A stretch of 64,000 nt of DNA from JASHVB01 sp963780805 (GCA_963780805.1 CAWADP010000008.1:434001-498000), one strand, 5' to 3'. Positions 1 through 8,864 are shown, numbered from the stretch's first letter. The notes: generated from the sequence alone by a model not told the origin. A program made the numbers and translations.

Positions 1-553
1 GCCACCCGCCGCACCATGTAAACGGTCCAACCCTCGATCAGACGGCCGTGCACCGGCGGGCTGATGAATGCCACATCGCCCTTATGTTCGCGGAACCAGC
101 GGAAAAATTCGCGGTCGGACACGTTGATCGGCTGTTTCGGCACCCAGCTCGAGGAAACCACCACCTGGCCGTCGGCATTGACCATCGTGATGGCGGCGGC
201 CTGCGGTAGGTTCGTCAGCCGGTTATGCAGCGTGCGCACCATTCCCTGGTTGGCGAATGCCGCGGTGAACTGTGCCGAGGTCGTGGCACCGGCCGCCAGC
301 ACCCGCGCACGGACAAGCTGCAACTCCAGATCGACGCTTTGGACGGCCCGCGCGGTTTGCTCCGCCAGCACGAAGCCCAGGTTGGTCTCGGTCTGCTGAT
401 AGCGGGCGAGCGCCTCGCGCCGCATGTCCCAGTGGCCAATGCCGCCCAACCGAGGCAGAGCAGGATCAGCCCGGCGCAAGCCAGCTTCAGCCACGTCCCG
501 GTGCTGTGGGGCGGGTTGGCGGCGCTTGCGGAGGCGGCAGGCTCGACGGACAT
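1..553 (-). CDS. Membrane-anchored sensor protein, N-terminal part (partial, frameshifted)
   Basis: The protein reads leftwards off the window edge, so only its first ~180 residues are seen. It starts with a short cytoplasmic stretch and one transmembrane helix (residues ~22-42, LKLACAGLILLCLGWAALA). Near position 435 the frame must change by one base (apparent 1-base loss) to continue as a helical segment and then an extracytoplasmic domain with the motifs ITMVNADGQVVVSSSW, DREFFRWFREH and FISPPV. That pattern is typical of dCache/PAS-like ligand sensors that precede GGDEF or histidine-kinase modules in alphaproteobacteria. The output domain lies outside the window, so the signalling type is unknown. 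The frameshift is probably a sequencing artefact, because both sides remain well-formed protein. Confidence 0.6.
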
Positions 554-612
554 GGGATCACCGGCAACGGCTGGCGATCATACATCCTCCAGTTCCGGCT
601 ACGCGATAGTTA

Positions 613-927
613 CTACCGCTGGCTGCGCCGGTGGGGGCGACCCGCCGGCTTGCGGCGTGCCACCGAGAATGCCGCGCCAGCGCAGACCAGTCCCAGCGAG
701 GCCGGCACCAGCCAGGCCGGCCGCACCAGCATGGGCAGCGCCACGTCGGACCACATCCAGGCGGCCAAGTGCTGCTCGATGCCGGTGCGCAGAGCTTCGG
801 TCAGGTCATGGTCGATCATCAGCAGGACCTGGCCGAGCGGCACCGAAGGCGGCCCGAGGGTCGCCAGGGCGACCGCGCCGACAAGCAGGATGGCCGAGAG
901 GATTGCGAGGATGCGTTGCAGCGTCAC
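613..927 (-). CDS. Small two-helix membrane protein, coupled to msrP
   Basis: A 104-residue protein with hydrophobic helices at residues ~6-24 and ~65-88 and a basic C-terminus. I do not recognise a family. It is not MsrQ, the usual haem-binding partner of MsrP, which is about 200 residues with six helices. The GTG start at 927 overlaps the TGA stop of the frame-corrected msrP by four bases (ATGTGA), so translational coupling is likely. This suggests a role with the periplasmic reductase, for example in anchoring or electron delivery; that role is inference. Confidence 0.6.
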   Translation of the reverse strand: MTLQRILAILSAILLVGAVALATLGPPSVPLGQVLLMIDHDLTEALRTGIEQHLAAWMWSDVALPMLVRPAWLVPASLGLVCAGAAFSVARRKPAGRPHRRSQR

Positions 928-1893
928 ATGAACAGCTTTTCGCCTTTAAGGCCAGTATAGAGGCTGGCGACGAACTCGCCATAGCCATTGTAGATCACGG
1001 TCGGCACCATTTCGTCGGATCCGAGCAGGCGCTCGCGTGCCTGGCTCCAGCGCGGGATGCGAAACGGCAGGGTTCACATTGGCCCAGAAGCCATACTCGT
1101 CCGGCGCGAGCGCCTGCCAGAAATTCATCGGGCGCTTGTCGGTGAAGGTGATCTTCGCCAGCGCCTTGGCCGACTTGAAGCCGTATTTCCAGGGCAACGT
1201 CAGGCGGATCGGGCCGCCGTCCTGCGGCGGCAGCGGCTTGCCGTACATGCCGGTGGAAATGAAGGCGAGGTCGTTGCTCGCCTCCGCCATCGTGAGGCCC
1301 TCAATGTAGGGCCAGGGGTAGAACGGGCTGTCCAGGCCCGGCATGAACTTGTGGTTCTCTTCGGTCTGGAAGCGGACGTAGGTGGCCGACCCCAGGGGTT
1401 CCGCCAGCTTCACCAACTGGCTGAGCGGGAATCCGGTCCAGGGCACCGTCATCGCCCAGGCCTCGACGCAGCGGTGGCGGTAGATGCGCTCCTCGAGCTG
1501 GACCTGCTTCAGCAGATCGTCGATGGCGATGGTGCGGGGCTTCGCCACCATGCCGTCGATGGTGATGGTCCAGGGACGCTGCGGAAGTTTCTGAGCTTCC
1601 TGCCACACATCCTTGGTTTCATTCATTTCGTAGTAGTTGTTGTAGGTGGTGGCCGCCTTCTCGGCAGTGACGGCGCGGCCGGGCGGGTAAATCTTGTTCA
1701 GCGGTCCGGTGGCGCCCAGTGGTCCGGTGGATGGCGGCGACGCCGGGGCGTCGGCCGCGACGGCCGGGTGAATTACCGCCGCCGCCGACAGTGCCAGACC
1801 GCTGGCCAGTACGCCGCGGCGGCGCATGACGAGCGCCTCCGGCGTGACCCGATCTTCCGCGATTTCCCAGCCGCGGCGTCGCATGTTGCGCAT
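924..1893 (-). CDS. msrP: Protein-methionine-sulfoxide reductase catalytic subunit MsrP (one frameshift)
   Basis: Periplasmic molybdopterin enzyme that repairs oxidised methionines in envelope proteins. The N-terminus carries MRRRGWE, then TPEALVMRRR before a hydrophobic stretch ending PAVAADAP, a Tat-type signal. The molybdopterin domain shows YRHRCVEAWAM (the ligand cysteine in the family), VPWTGFPLSQL and GGPIRLTLPWKYG. The frame breaks at ~1054 by one extra base; in the corrected frame the C-terminus reads HPRWSQARERLLGS... and ends LKGEKLFM, matching the family. The corrected stop at 924-926 overlaps the next gene's GTG start, which supports the correction. I chose the ATG at 1893 because GGAG lies 8 bases upstream. 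No msrQ is seen. Confidence 0.85.
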
Positions 1894-2110
1894 CCCAGTC
1901 TCCATCCTCGGGTTATACCGTTGTTGCCTCGCCCGGCGCCCCGGTCGATCGCACGTCCATGCATGTGCCATAAACGCATGTCACATCCGCGCATTCCCGC
2001 CGGGGCGCCAGGGCAGCGGCAATTGTCCGACGCCGCAGGATGGAGAACATTACACCGGTCCGCGGCGGCGGCAGCAATTTTCCGCCGGCGGCTCGACTGG
2101 GAGACTCCTG

Positions 2111-3118
2111 ATGCACCTTGCCCGTTTTCCCCGTGCCCGGATGTTCCCGGCACCGACGCCGCTCGAGAAGCTGGCCAACCTGTCCCGCCACCTGGGCGGG
2201 CCGGAGATATGGATCAAGCGCGACGACTGCACCGTGGTGGGGAACGGCGGCAACAAGGTGCGCAAGCTCGAGTGGCTGGTCGGCGAGGCACTGGCGCAGG
2301 GCGCGGACCATCTGGTGACGCAGGGGGCGGTGCAGTCGAACCACGTGCGCCAGACCGCCGCGGCAGCGCGCAAGTTCGGCCTGAAATGCACCGCGCTGCT
2401 GGAGCACCGCGTGGAGACCAACGACCGCGATTATCTCAACAGCGGCAACGTGCTGCTGGACAAGCTGTTCGACTGCACGATCGAGTACCGCCCGTCAGGG
2501 CTGGACATGAACGCCGAGGCGGTCGCAAAGGGCGAGGCGCTGCGGGCTGAAGGCGCCAAGCCATACGTGATCCCGGGCGGTGGGTCGAACCGGGTGGGCG
2601 CGCTGGGCTACGTCTCCTGCGCGCAAGAGCTGGTGCAGCAGGCGGACGAGATGGGGCTGCGGATCGACCGCCTCGTCACCGCGACCGGTAGCGCCGGCAC
2701 GCATGCCGGGCTGCTGGTTGGGCTGCAGGGCTGCAACGCGGGGATCCCGGTGCTGGGGATCGGCGTGCGCAATCCAAAGGACCGGCAAGAGACGATGGTG
2801 CACACGCTGGCGGAGGCCACAGCCGACTATGTCGGCGTGCGCGGTGGCATTCCGCGCACGGCGGTGGAGGCGAACTGCGACTATATCGGCGCAGGCTACG
2901 GCCAGCCCACCCAGGCGATGGGCGAGGCCGTACTGATGCTGGCGCGGCTGGAAGGCGTACTGCTCGATCCGGTCTATTCGGGCAAGGCGATGTCCGGGCT
3001 GATCGATCTGATCCGCAAGGGTGCGTTCCGCAAGGACGAGCGGGTGGTGTTCCTGCACACCGGCGGGGCGGTGGGATTGTTCGGATATACGGGGTTCTTC
3101 GAGCAAGCCATGGGGTAG
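2111..3118 (+). CDS. dcyD: D-cysteine desulfhydrase / ACC-deaminase family PLP enzyme
   Basis: A 335-residue fold-type II PLP enzyme that splits D-cysteine (or related D-amino acids) to pyruvate, ammonia and sulfide. The PLP lysine lies in GNGGNKVRKLEW, followed by the substrate motif QGAVQSNHVRQTAAAA, the phosphate-binding TATGSAGTHAG segment and a C-terminal VFLHTGGAVGLFGY. Length and motifs match DcyD; 1-aminocyclopropane-1-carboxylate deaminase is the main alternative, being a close relative. The ATG at 2111 follows GGGAGA. The longer open frame upstream is not needed for the fold. It is transcribed away from msrP with a 217-base gap. Confidence 0.85.
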   Translation: MHLARFPRARMFPAPTPLEKLANLSRHLGGPEIWIKRDDCTVVGNGGNKVRKLEWLVGEALAQGADHLVTQGAVQSNHVRQTAAAARKFGLKCTALLEHRVETNDRDYLNSGNVLLDKLFDCTIEYRPSGLDMNAEAVAKGEALRAEGAKPYVIPGGGSNRVGALGYVSCAQELVQQADEMGLRIDRLVTATGSAGTHAGLLVGLQGCNAGIPVLGIGVRNPKDRQETMVHTLAEATADYVGVRGGIPRTAVEANCDYIGAGYGQPTQAMGEAVLMLARLEGVLLDPVYSGKAMSGLIDLIRKGAFRKDERVVFLHTGGAVGLFGYTGFFEQAMG

Positions 3119-3198
3119 GGCAGGGGGCATTCGGGGGCATTCAGGCCGGGGCCGGCCGTGGACCGGCCCACCTGTCACATCTTCGGCCTGCCTCACAG

Positions 3199-3267
3199 GT
3201 GAGTTGGGCAGCCATCGGGGAGGCGCTCGGCGTGTCGCGGCAGGCGGCCTGGAAGCGGTTCGCCTGA
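3199..3267 (+). pseudogene. Helix-turn-helix remnant (23 codons)
   Basis: An isolated open stretch reads SWAAIGEALGVSRQAAWKRF, a textbook helix-turn-helix as found at the end of small alphaproteobacterial DNA-binding proteins. Nothing upstream continues it and a stop follows at once. It is read as a leftover of a lost gene, adjacent to another remnant. Confidence 0.5.
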
Positions 3268-3679
3268 AGCGGCTGCTTCGTGCGGGCGCGCCCGATTGCG
3301 TGGTGGGCGGTGCCTATCTCAAGACGGCCGCGGCCCGGTCGAATATCCGCTGCTGGGTCTCTATGACGACGCGGGCCGTCTGAACTACGTCGGGCGCTGC
3401 GGTGTGCACCCGCACAAGGCGGAGATTACCGCCCGCATCCATCCTTTCATCGGTGGCGCCGGCTTTACCGGCGACGCAACGGGCGGCCCGAGTCGTTGGT
3501 CGCGGCATGGGCGCCGGGTGACACCACTGCGCCCTGATCTTGTGGTCGAAGTGGCCGCTACTACCGTGACTGCCGGAAAGTTCCACCACATTATCCGCCT
3601 GCTGCGCTGGCGTGATGACAAGGCACCGCGCCGCTGCACGATGGACCAGATCGAACGCAAGACGGCCCCGCGCCAGTAG
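3268..3679 (+). pseudogene. C-terminal remnant of an ATP-dependent DNA ligase
   Basis: Two frames together give the C-terminal OB-fold part of a LigC/LigD-type ATP-dependent DNA ligase: first DCVVGGAYLKTAAAR, then after a frame change near 3335 LLGLYDDAGRLNYVGR, IGGAGFTGDATGGPSRWS, LVVEVAATT, RLLRWRDDKAPRRCTMDQ. The adenylation domain with the catalytic lysine is absent. The only in-frame start is artificial. It is a truncated, probably non-functional gene, consistent with loss of an accessory non-homologous end-joining type ligase. Confidence 0.75.
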
Positions 3680-3746
3680 GGCGGAAAAGCGCAGCGCATT
3701 CCGCCATCTGCATCACGGCGGAATGCGCTGCGCTTTTCCTCCCTAC
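3676..3746. repeat. Palindromic repeat, 30-bp arms (copy A)
   Basis: Arms 3676-3705 and 3717-3746 are inverted copies with one mismatch (core GGAAAAGCGCAGCGCATTCC) around an 11-base loop. A half copy of the same sequence is at 37222-37252, so this is a dispersed element. It may also act as a transcription terminator for either flank. Confidence 0.8.
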
Positions 3747-3785
3747 GGCAGCCCTGCCGCAGTATTCTGACCACGTTTTCCGAGC

Positions 3786-3857
3786 GCACCGAAGCAATCT
3801 CCGAGACAGTTCCCGCCTCACTCGCAGGACATTGCTTCGCGTCGCTCGCGATGACAG
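3786..3857. repeat. Dispersed short repeat of the GAAGCAATCTC / ATTGCTTCGCGTCGCTCGCGATGACA type
   Basis: Contains GAAGCAATCTCC and, inverted, ATTGCTTCGCGTCGC followed by TCGCGATGACA. Related words recur at 11231-11276, 22894-22925, 23066-23165 and 34017-34105. Confidence 0.6.
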
Positions 3858-3947
3858 ATTTACCGACGGCATCCGCGCGGCAGGATCAAAACGAGTGCCG
3901 CCTCGGAAGGTGCTGCATTGGAAATCGCTCGGGGGAGCCACGCCGAC

Positions 3948-5160
3948 ATGTTGCACAGCGAGCAGCGCATCCTGACCACCCATACCGGCAGCCTGCCGCG
4001 GCCGCCGGCGCTGACGGAACTCTATGCGCGCCGCGCCGCCGGCGAAACAGTCGATGCAGCCGAGATCGACGCCCTCGGCAAGGCCGCAACGCGCGATGTG
4101 GTACGGCGGCAGATCGCCGCCGGCATCGACGTCGGCAACAACGGCGAGCAAATGCGGGAGGCGTTCTTCCTCTATGTGCGCCACCGCATGAGCGGGTTCG
4201 GCGGAAGGTGGAACCGCAAGCCGATGGCGGATTCGCTGCGCTATCCAGGGTTCCAGGCCTGGGCCGACTCGGCCCACCGGCCCTCGGTCAGCAACCGCGA
4301 CGGCGTGCCGACGGCGACCGGCGAGGTGCGCTATCTGGACACCGCCGCGGTCCAAGCGGAATGCACGGAATTCCGCGCCGCGCTCGATGCGGCGGGTGGC
4401 GGGTTCGCCGAACCGTTCATGACCGCGCCTTCGCCCGGCATCATCGCGGCGGCGATGAAGAACGCGTATTACGACACGTTCGATGCGTATCTTGCCGCGC
4501 TGGGCGAGGCGCTGCGGGTGGAATACGAGGCCATCGTCGCCAACGGCTTCCTGCTGCAGATCGACGCTCCGGACCTGGCACTGGAACGCCACGTCTCCTA
4601 CCAGGACCAGCCGGTCGGAGCGTTCGTGGATTTCGTCGAACGCGTGGTGGCGGTGATCAACCACGCGCTGCGCAACATCCCGCGCGAAAAGGTGCGGCTG
4701 CACGCCTGCTGGGGCAATTACGAAGGGCCGCACGACTGCGACGTTGACCTGGTCGAGATCCTGCCGGCGATCAGCCAGGCCAAGGTCGGCGGCTGGGTCC
4801 TGCCATTCGCCAATCCGCGCCATGCGCACGAATATCGCTGTGCCGCCAACCTGCCGCTGGATGACGGCCAGGTGGTGGTTGCCGGGGTGATCGACCCGCT
4901 GACGCAACTTCGTGGAGCATCCGGAAGTGGTGGCGGACCGGCTGGAGCGGGTGGCACAGGTGGTCGGGGATCCGACACGCGTCCTGGCTGGCACGGACTG
5001 TGGTTTCGACACCTCGGCCGGGCGCGGGCGGGTGGCGGCGGATGTCGTGTGGGCCAAGCTTGCCGCGATGACGGAGGGCGCGCGCATCGCCTCGCGGCGG
5101 CTTGGGATGCACGACGCGTCGCCCGCGACCAGCCCCGGCGACAGCCTGCCCCCGAACTGA
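3948..5160 (+). CDS. MetE-like (cobalamin-independent methionine synthase II family) protein, one frameshift
   Basis: About 400 residues resembling the C-terminal catalytic half of MetE (COG0620 group). It begins TTHTGSLPRPPAL, has the zinc-site segment LHACWGNYEGPHDCD (His and Cys ligands) and, after a one-base frame correction near 4905 (extra C), continues NFVEHPEVVADRLERVAQ and AGTDCGFDTSAG with the third zinc ligand Cys. Members without the folate half act on small methyl donors or in methyl transfer of unknown specificity, so the substrate is open. The ATG at 3948 follows GGGGGAG; an upstream in-frame ATG at 3918 has no such site. Confidence 0.75.
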
Positions 5161-5169
5161 TACGGCAGA

Positions 5170-5265
5170 TCATCTGACTTGCAGCCGTTCTCCTCATCCG
5201 ACGTGCAACCTCTCTCCTCATCTGACGTGCAGCCTGTCTCCTCATCTGACGTGCAGCGTTTCTTC
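5170..5265 (+). repeat. 24-bp tandem repeat, four units
   Basis: Units start at 5170, 5194, 5218 and 5242 with consensus TCATCTGACGTGCAGCCTGT plus CTCC. The 24-base period keeps frame and places an in-frame GTG in each later unit, so the number of units could change the N-terminus of the following gene. Confidence 0.85.
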
Positions 5266-6284
5266 CGCACGCAGGATTCGCGGACCACGGCCATCATCGG
5301 CGCTTCGGGCCGCTCCGGCGCCGCGCTGTGCCGGGCGCTGCTCGGCGACAGCATTCCCGTTGTCCCCGTCGTGCGCGATGCCGCGAAATGGGCTGCCACG
5401 AACATCCCAATCGCACCGCGCATCGCCGATCTTGCTGATGCCAGCCGCGATGCATACCGCACTGCAAGACGTCGAATTCAGTGGTATCCACCGCGCATGC
5501 GCGTCACGCGGCCGCGGTGATCGTCGCCGCCCCGCCCGCCGCTCGCCTGATCTTCCTTGGCAGCACGCGCAAGTTCACCCGCTGGCCGGACTCGCACGGC
5601 AACGGCGTGCTGGCCGGTGAGGCCGCCTTCCTCGCCTCCGGCCGCAGTGGGGTGATGCTGCATCCGACCATGATCTACGGCGCCGCCGGTGAGGACAACG
5701 TGCAGCGGCTGGCGGGCCTGCTGCGCCGTCTGCCGATGCTGCCGCTGCCCGGCGGCGGCAACGCGCTGGTGCAGCCGATCCACCAGGACGATGTGACCCG
5801 CGCGATCCGTGCCGCGCTGGCGCGGCCTTGGGACGCCCCGCACAGCCTGGTGGTGGCTGGTCCCGCGCCGCTGCGTTATGCCGATTTCGTGCGCGCGGTC
5901 GCCGTCGCCGCCCGGCTGCCGCCGCCGCGCATCATTGCGTTGCCGCTGGCGGCTCTGTTTGTTGCGGCGGCATTGTCGCGGTTCGTGCCGTTGCTGCCCA
6001 CAGTACGAGCCACGGAAATCCGCCGCCTTATGGAGGACAAGGCGTTCGACATCGCCCCGATGCGCGCCCTGCTCGGTTTTGAACCGGTGTTGTTCGATGT
6101 GGGGTTGGCCCGGACCTTTGCCGAATTCCTCCGTCGGCCGACCCTCTGCAGCCATGTGATGCCGGACCGTGTCCTTGTGCGACCGCGTGGTGCTTTTTCG
6201 CAGGGCAAACCCTGCCAAGCCGTTAAATCTCTCGTGTCGCACACCGACAATCCGCGCGTCGGGCTGGCAGTATCCCGTACGTAA
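5251..6284 (+). CDS. NAD(P)-binding epimerase/dehydratase-like protein (two frameshifts)
   Basis: A Rossmann-fold protein of the atypical SDR / NmrA group. The N-terminus shows the nucleotide-binding glycine motif IIGASGRSGAALCRALL. Two single-base insertions (~5446 and ~5480) must be skipped to join AMHTALQDVEF to VVSTAHARHAAAVI; then come LIFLGSTRKF, GVMLHPTMIYGAAGEDNV and IHQDDVTRAIRAAL, all typical of this family, and a C-terminal ARTFAEFL. The substrate is unknown; quinone-complex-I-assembly-like or sugar-nucleotide roles are both possible. The start is uncertain because each upstream 24-bp repeat offers an in-frame GTG; I chose the last one. Confidence 0.65.
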
Positions 6285-6311
6285 TAGTACCGGCAGAATT
6301 TGCCCGGAAAA

Positions 6312-6325
6312 TTGATCCAGATCAG
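6312..6325. promoter_or_regulatory. Candidate FNR/FixK-type box
   Basis: TTGATCCAGATCAG matches the TTGAT-N4-ATCAA consensus of FNR/FixK/Anr regulators at 9 of 10 defined positions. It lies 64 bases before the start of the 59-residue gene at 6389, a normal position for an activator site. Binding is inferred only. Confidence 0.45.
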
Positions 6326-6388
6326 CGCCACCTTGCCCCTCGGCCGGCAGGTTACAGCCACAAGACGCGTTGAGGAGGGACCTACGCC

Positions 6389-6568
6389 ATGACCTACATG
6401 ACCCGCATCGTTCACGAAACCAAGCCGGCATTCAGCCCGCTGCTGCTCTCGGACCGGCTGCTGACGCTCGCGGAAGATGCCGACAAGGCCGGCTATCGGA
6501 TCACCGCCGAGCATCTGCTGTCGCTTGCATCCGAGGTACTGGACCAGCCGGATAGCGTGCGTCACTAA
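6389..6568 (+). CDS. Small conserved-looking 59-residue protein
   Basis: Reads MTYMTRIVHETKPAF, then SPLLLSDRLLTLAEDADKAG and AEHLLSLASEVLDQPD, ending at TAA 6566-6568. A strong GAGGAGGGA site precedes the ATG, and codon use matches neighbouring genes. The sequence is amphipathic and helical with no membrane segment or cysteine. I do not know the function. It stands alone behind a possible oxygen-response box, so an accessory role in low-oxygen physiology is a guess. Confidence 0.65.
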   Translation: MTYMTRIVHETKPAFSPLLLSDRLLTLAEDADKAGYRITAEHLLSLASEVLDQPDSVRH

Positions 6569-6787
6569 CGGACCTGGCGACTGCCTGCGGGCTGAACCCG
6601 CGTGGATTGCGCCGCGCGCTTCGCCCCCGAATTCCGACCAAGGGGCTCCGCCCCTTGGAACCCATTACTTGGATTGCAACGGCCCCGCCTTTGCTGGGGC
6701 TTGGGCTGCGAAGCGGACCAAGGGCGGCAAAGCCTCCTTGGCGGGGTGCAGGGGCGGAGCCCGGAGCCCCTGGCCGACGTGTCATTA
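6569..6787. other. Non-coding gap with a GC hairpin
   Basis: Holds the perfect hairpin CCAAGGGGC-TCC-GCCCCTTGG (6638-6658) and a second GGGGCGGAGCCCGGAGCCCC-like stretch near 6753-6772. It separates convergent genes (6389 plus, 6788 minus), so a bidirectional terminator is the simplest reading. No gene seen. Confidence 0.45.
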
Positions 6788-7111
6788 TCAGACGCGGCGC
6801 GCGATCGGACGGATGAAGCTCAAGGCAGCGCGCAGCGTCGGAAAGTAGCCGACGCTTTCGCGCTCGGCGGCGGAGGTCACCACCCACCAGTTGGAACGTT
6901 GGGGGCAGTGGATCAGATACAGGCGCTGCCGGGTGGCGCGGCGGAGCACCACGACGCGGCGATAGATTCCCGGATCGTCGCTGCGCCGCTCGCTGACGAA
7001 CGCGGAAATGTCGTCGGTGCCTTCGATCCAATCGAGCAGGATCTGGCGCTCGCCGTCGGTGACGGGACGTGGCGGAAAGCTGCAGATAGCCTTGTCGACG
7101 ATATCAACCAT
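6788..7111 (-). CDS. Hypothetical 107-residue protein
   Basis: Begins MVDIVDKAICSFPPRPVTDGE and contains ILLDWIEGTDDISAFVSER, RRVVVLRRATRQRLYLIHCP and a C-terminal VGYFPTLRAALSFIRPI. It is soluble, alpha/beta by composition, with no catalytic motif I recognise. The ATG at 7111 is preferred to a longer frame because the extra residues are cysteine- and tryptophan-rich and unlike the rest. Its neighbours give no functional hint. Confidence 0.55.
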   Translation of the reverse strand: MVDIVDKAICSFPPRPVTDGERQILLDWIEGTDDISAFVSERRSDDPGIYRRVVVLRRATRQRLYLIHCPQRSNWWVVTSAAERESVGYFPTLRAALSFIRPIARRV

Positions 7112-7406
7112 GTTTGTGCCCTGGCACCGACATGCCCAGATCATTCCACGCTTTTTGCTTCAAGGCGGTTACACGGCTCGCGGGTGGCGTAAATTTATCG
7201 CCTTCCGTATGACGTGCGCATCGACACCGGATTGGGTTGCGATTCACATCATTTGCCGTGCCGAACTGTTTGAAAGTCTTCGAGCCCCCGATCGTGCTCC
7301 GCGGATGTCGCAATGCGCGCCGTGCTGTCCCCGCTGCTCATCCTACGCCCCCGCTTGCCGCCAGCCGCCCGGCAGCGTAACGCCTCCGCCCGGAGGGACC
7401 AGACAT

Positions 7407-8294
7407 ATGCAGGATGCCCTGAAGCCCGCCGCACGCCTGCCCTATGAGGCCAGCGTCGATCGTCCGCGTCTCGCGCTGCCCAACGGCAAGCGTGTCGCCG
7501 TCTACATCGTGGTGAACGTGGAGCACTGGGAGATCGACCGTCCCATGCCGCGCCAGGTGCTCACTGCGCCGCAGGGTGCCTCGGTGATCCCCGACTTGCC
7601 CAACTGGGCCTGGCACGAATACGGCATGCGCGTCGGCTTCTGGCGCCTGAAGGCGGCGCTGGATGCGCATGGGATCGCGCCCTCCATGACGATCAACGGC
7701 ACCGTGCCGGCTGCCTATCCGCGTGTCGCCCGTGCCGCGCGCGAAGCCGGCTGGGAGTTCATGGGTCACGGCTGGCGGCAGATGGCGACGCATTTGGTGG
7801 AGGACCAGCGCGCCATGATCCGCGCCACCCTGGACTTGCTGCGCGAAGCTGGCGGGCACGATGTTGTGGGGTGGCTGGCGCCGGGCCTGACCGAGACACT
7901 CGGTTCCCCCGATCTGCTGGCGGAAGCGGGAATTCGTTACTGCGCCGACTGGGTGGTGGACGACCTGCCCTGCACGCTGCACACCGCCCACGGTCCGCTG
8001 CTGACCATGCCGTACAGCGTCGAGCTGAACGATATTCCGATGATGATGATCCAGCACCACGCCGCGCGCGAGATGTTCGACCGCACGGTGGCGCAGTTCG
8101 ACCGGCTGTATACGGAAGCTGAAACGCAGGGTGCCAAGGTGATGGGCCTCGCGGTGCATCCCTTTATCAGCGGCGTCCCCCATCGCATTGGCTGGTTCGA
8201 GCAAGCATTGGCGCACATGGCGCAGCGCGAGGGCACGGTGTTCTGGCAGGGACGCCAGATCATGGAGTGGTATCTGCGGGCGACCGCGGGGTAG
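7407..8294 (+). CDS. Polysaccharide deacetylase / PuuE-like allantoinase family protein
   Basis: A 295-residue NodB-homology barrel. It opens RPRLALPNGKRVAVYIVVNVEHWE and has YGMRVGFWRLKAALDAHGI, EFMGHGWRQM, VGWLAPGLTET and ADWVVDDLPCTL, the arrangement of the PuuE-like subgroup rather than of chitin deacetylases. LAVHPFISGVPHR supplies the C-terminal histidine region. Family members act on N-acyl bonds of cyclic amides or sugars; the substrate here is not predictable. It has no signal peptide and so is probably cytoplasmic. The start at 7407 follows CGGAGGGA. Confidence 0.75.
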   Translation: MQDALKPAARLPYEASVDRPRLALPNGKRVAVYIVVNVEHWEIDRPMPRQVLTAPQGASVIPDLPNWAWHEYGMRVGFWRLKAALDAHGIAPSMTINGTVPAAYPRVARAAREAGWEFMGHGWRQMATHLVEDQRAMIRATLDLLREAGGHDVVGWLAPGLTETLGSPDLLAEAGIRYCADWVVDDLPCTLHTAHGPLLTMPYSVELNDIPMMMIQHHAAREMFDRTVAQFDRLYTEAETQGAKVMGLAVHPFISGVPHRIGWFEQALAHMAQREGTVFWQGRQIMEWYLRATAG

Positions 8295-8850
8295 TATCTC
8301 CGCTCGTGTTCCACCCGACGAATCTCGCCATGAAGCAAGGCAAGGTCAGTATCGCTGGCAGTGACTGCATTTTCTCGCAAAGTAGCAGGAAGGGCAGGAA
8401 GCACACCAAGCCTGACTCTGCGTCCGGCGACCCCATGGCAGAGTCGCTGGATCGGCTCCTTTGTGAAGCTTGAACCGCTTCCTTTTTCTTTGTGAGAACA
8501 TCAGATTTTTTTGTGAGAACATAAGACCAGCCCGCATAAAGAGTGACATTCGGCCAGCGCCCGCTGTCCCCCGTGTCATGCGGCTTGGCACGGGCACCCA
8601 TGTCGTTGCTGCGCTACAGAAAGCCGTGGGTGGCCGGCCCCCGCCTTCGCAGGGGCAGGGTCATGACACAGGGGGTCCGCGTCCCGCCGGAGAGTCATTC
8701 ATTTGGCGGGCCGGAATAAGACCTGAGCAACGGCGCCGGCGTGGCGTTGCATTCCGCCGCAGCCGATAGGTCGGACCGCTAAGCTCCCCGAGCGAACCGG
8801 TGCTGTGTTGGCTGGCCTCAACCGTCCCGTCGCGGCTTTCCTTCAGTGAC
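8295..8850. other. Gene-free gap with a short direct repeat
   Basis: About 560 bases with no convincing gene on either strand. It contains a ~20-base AT-richer direct repeat with the shared word TTTGTGAGAACAT (starting ~8491 and ~8512), which stands out from the GC-rich background and may be a leftover of inserted DNA. Confidence 0.4.
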
Positions 8851-8864
8851 TTGATTTGGATCAA
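8851..8864. promoter_or_regulatory. Perfect FNR/FixK-type box
   Basis: TTGATTTGGATCAA is an exact TTGAT-N4-ATCAA palindrome, the DNA site of FNR/FixK/Anr oxygen- or NO-responsive regulators. It is 75 bases upstream of the DUF2934 gene start, in the right place to activate the DUF2934/REC-EAL pair. The assignment rests on the consensus only. Confidence 0.7.

Noticed and set aside
613..927. msrQ
   Set aside because: Half the size and two helices instead of six; no haem-ligand pattern.
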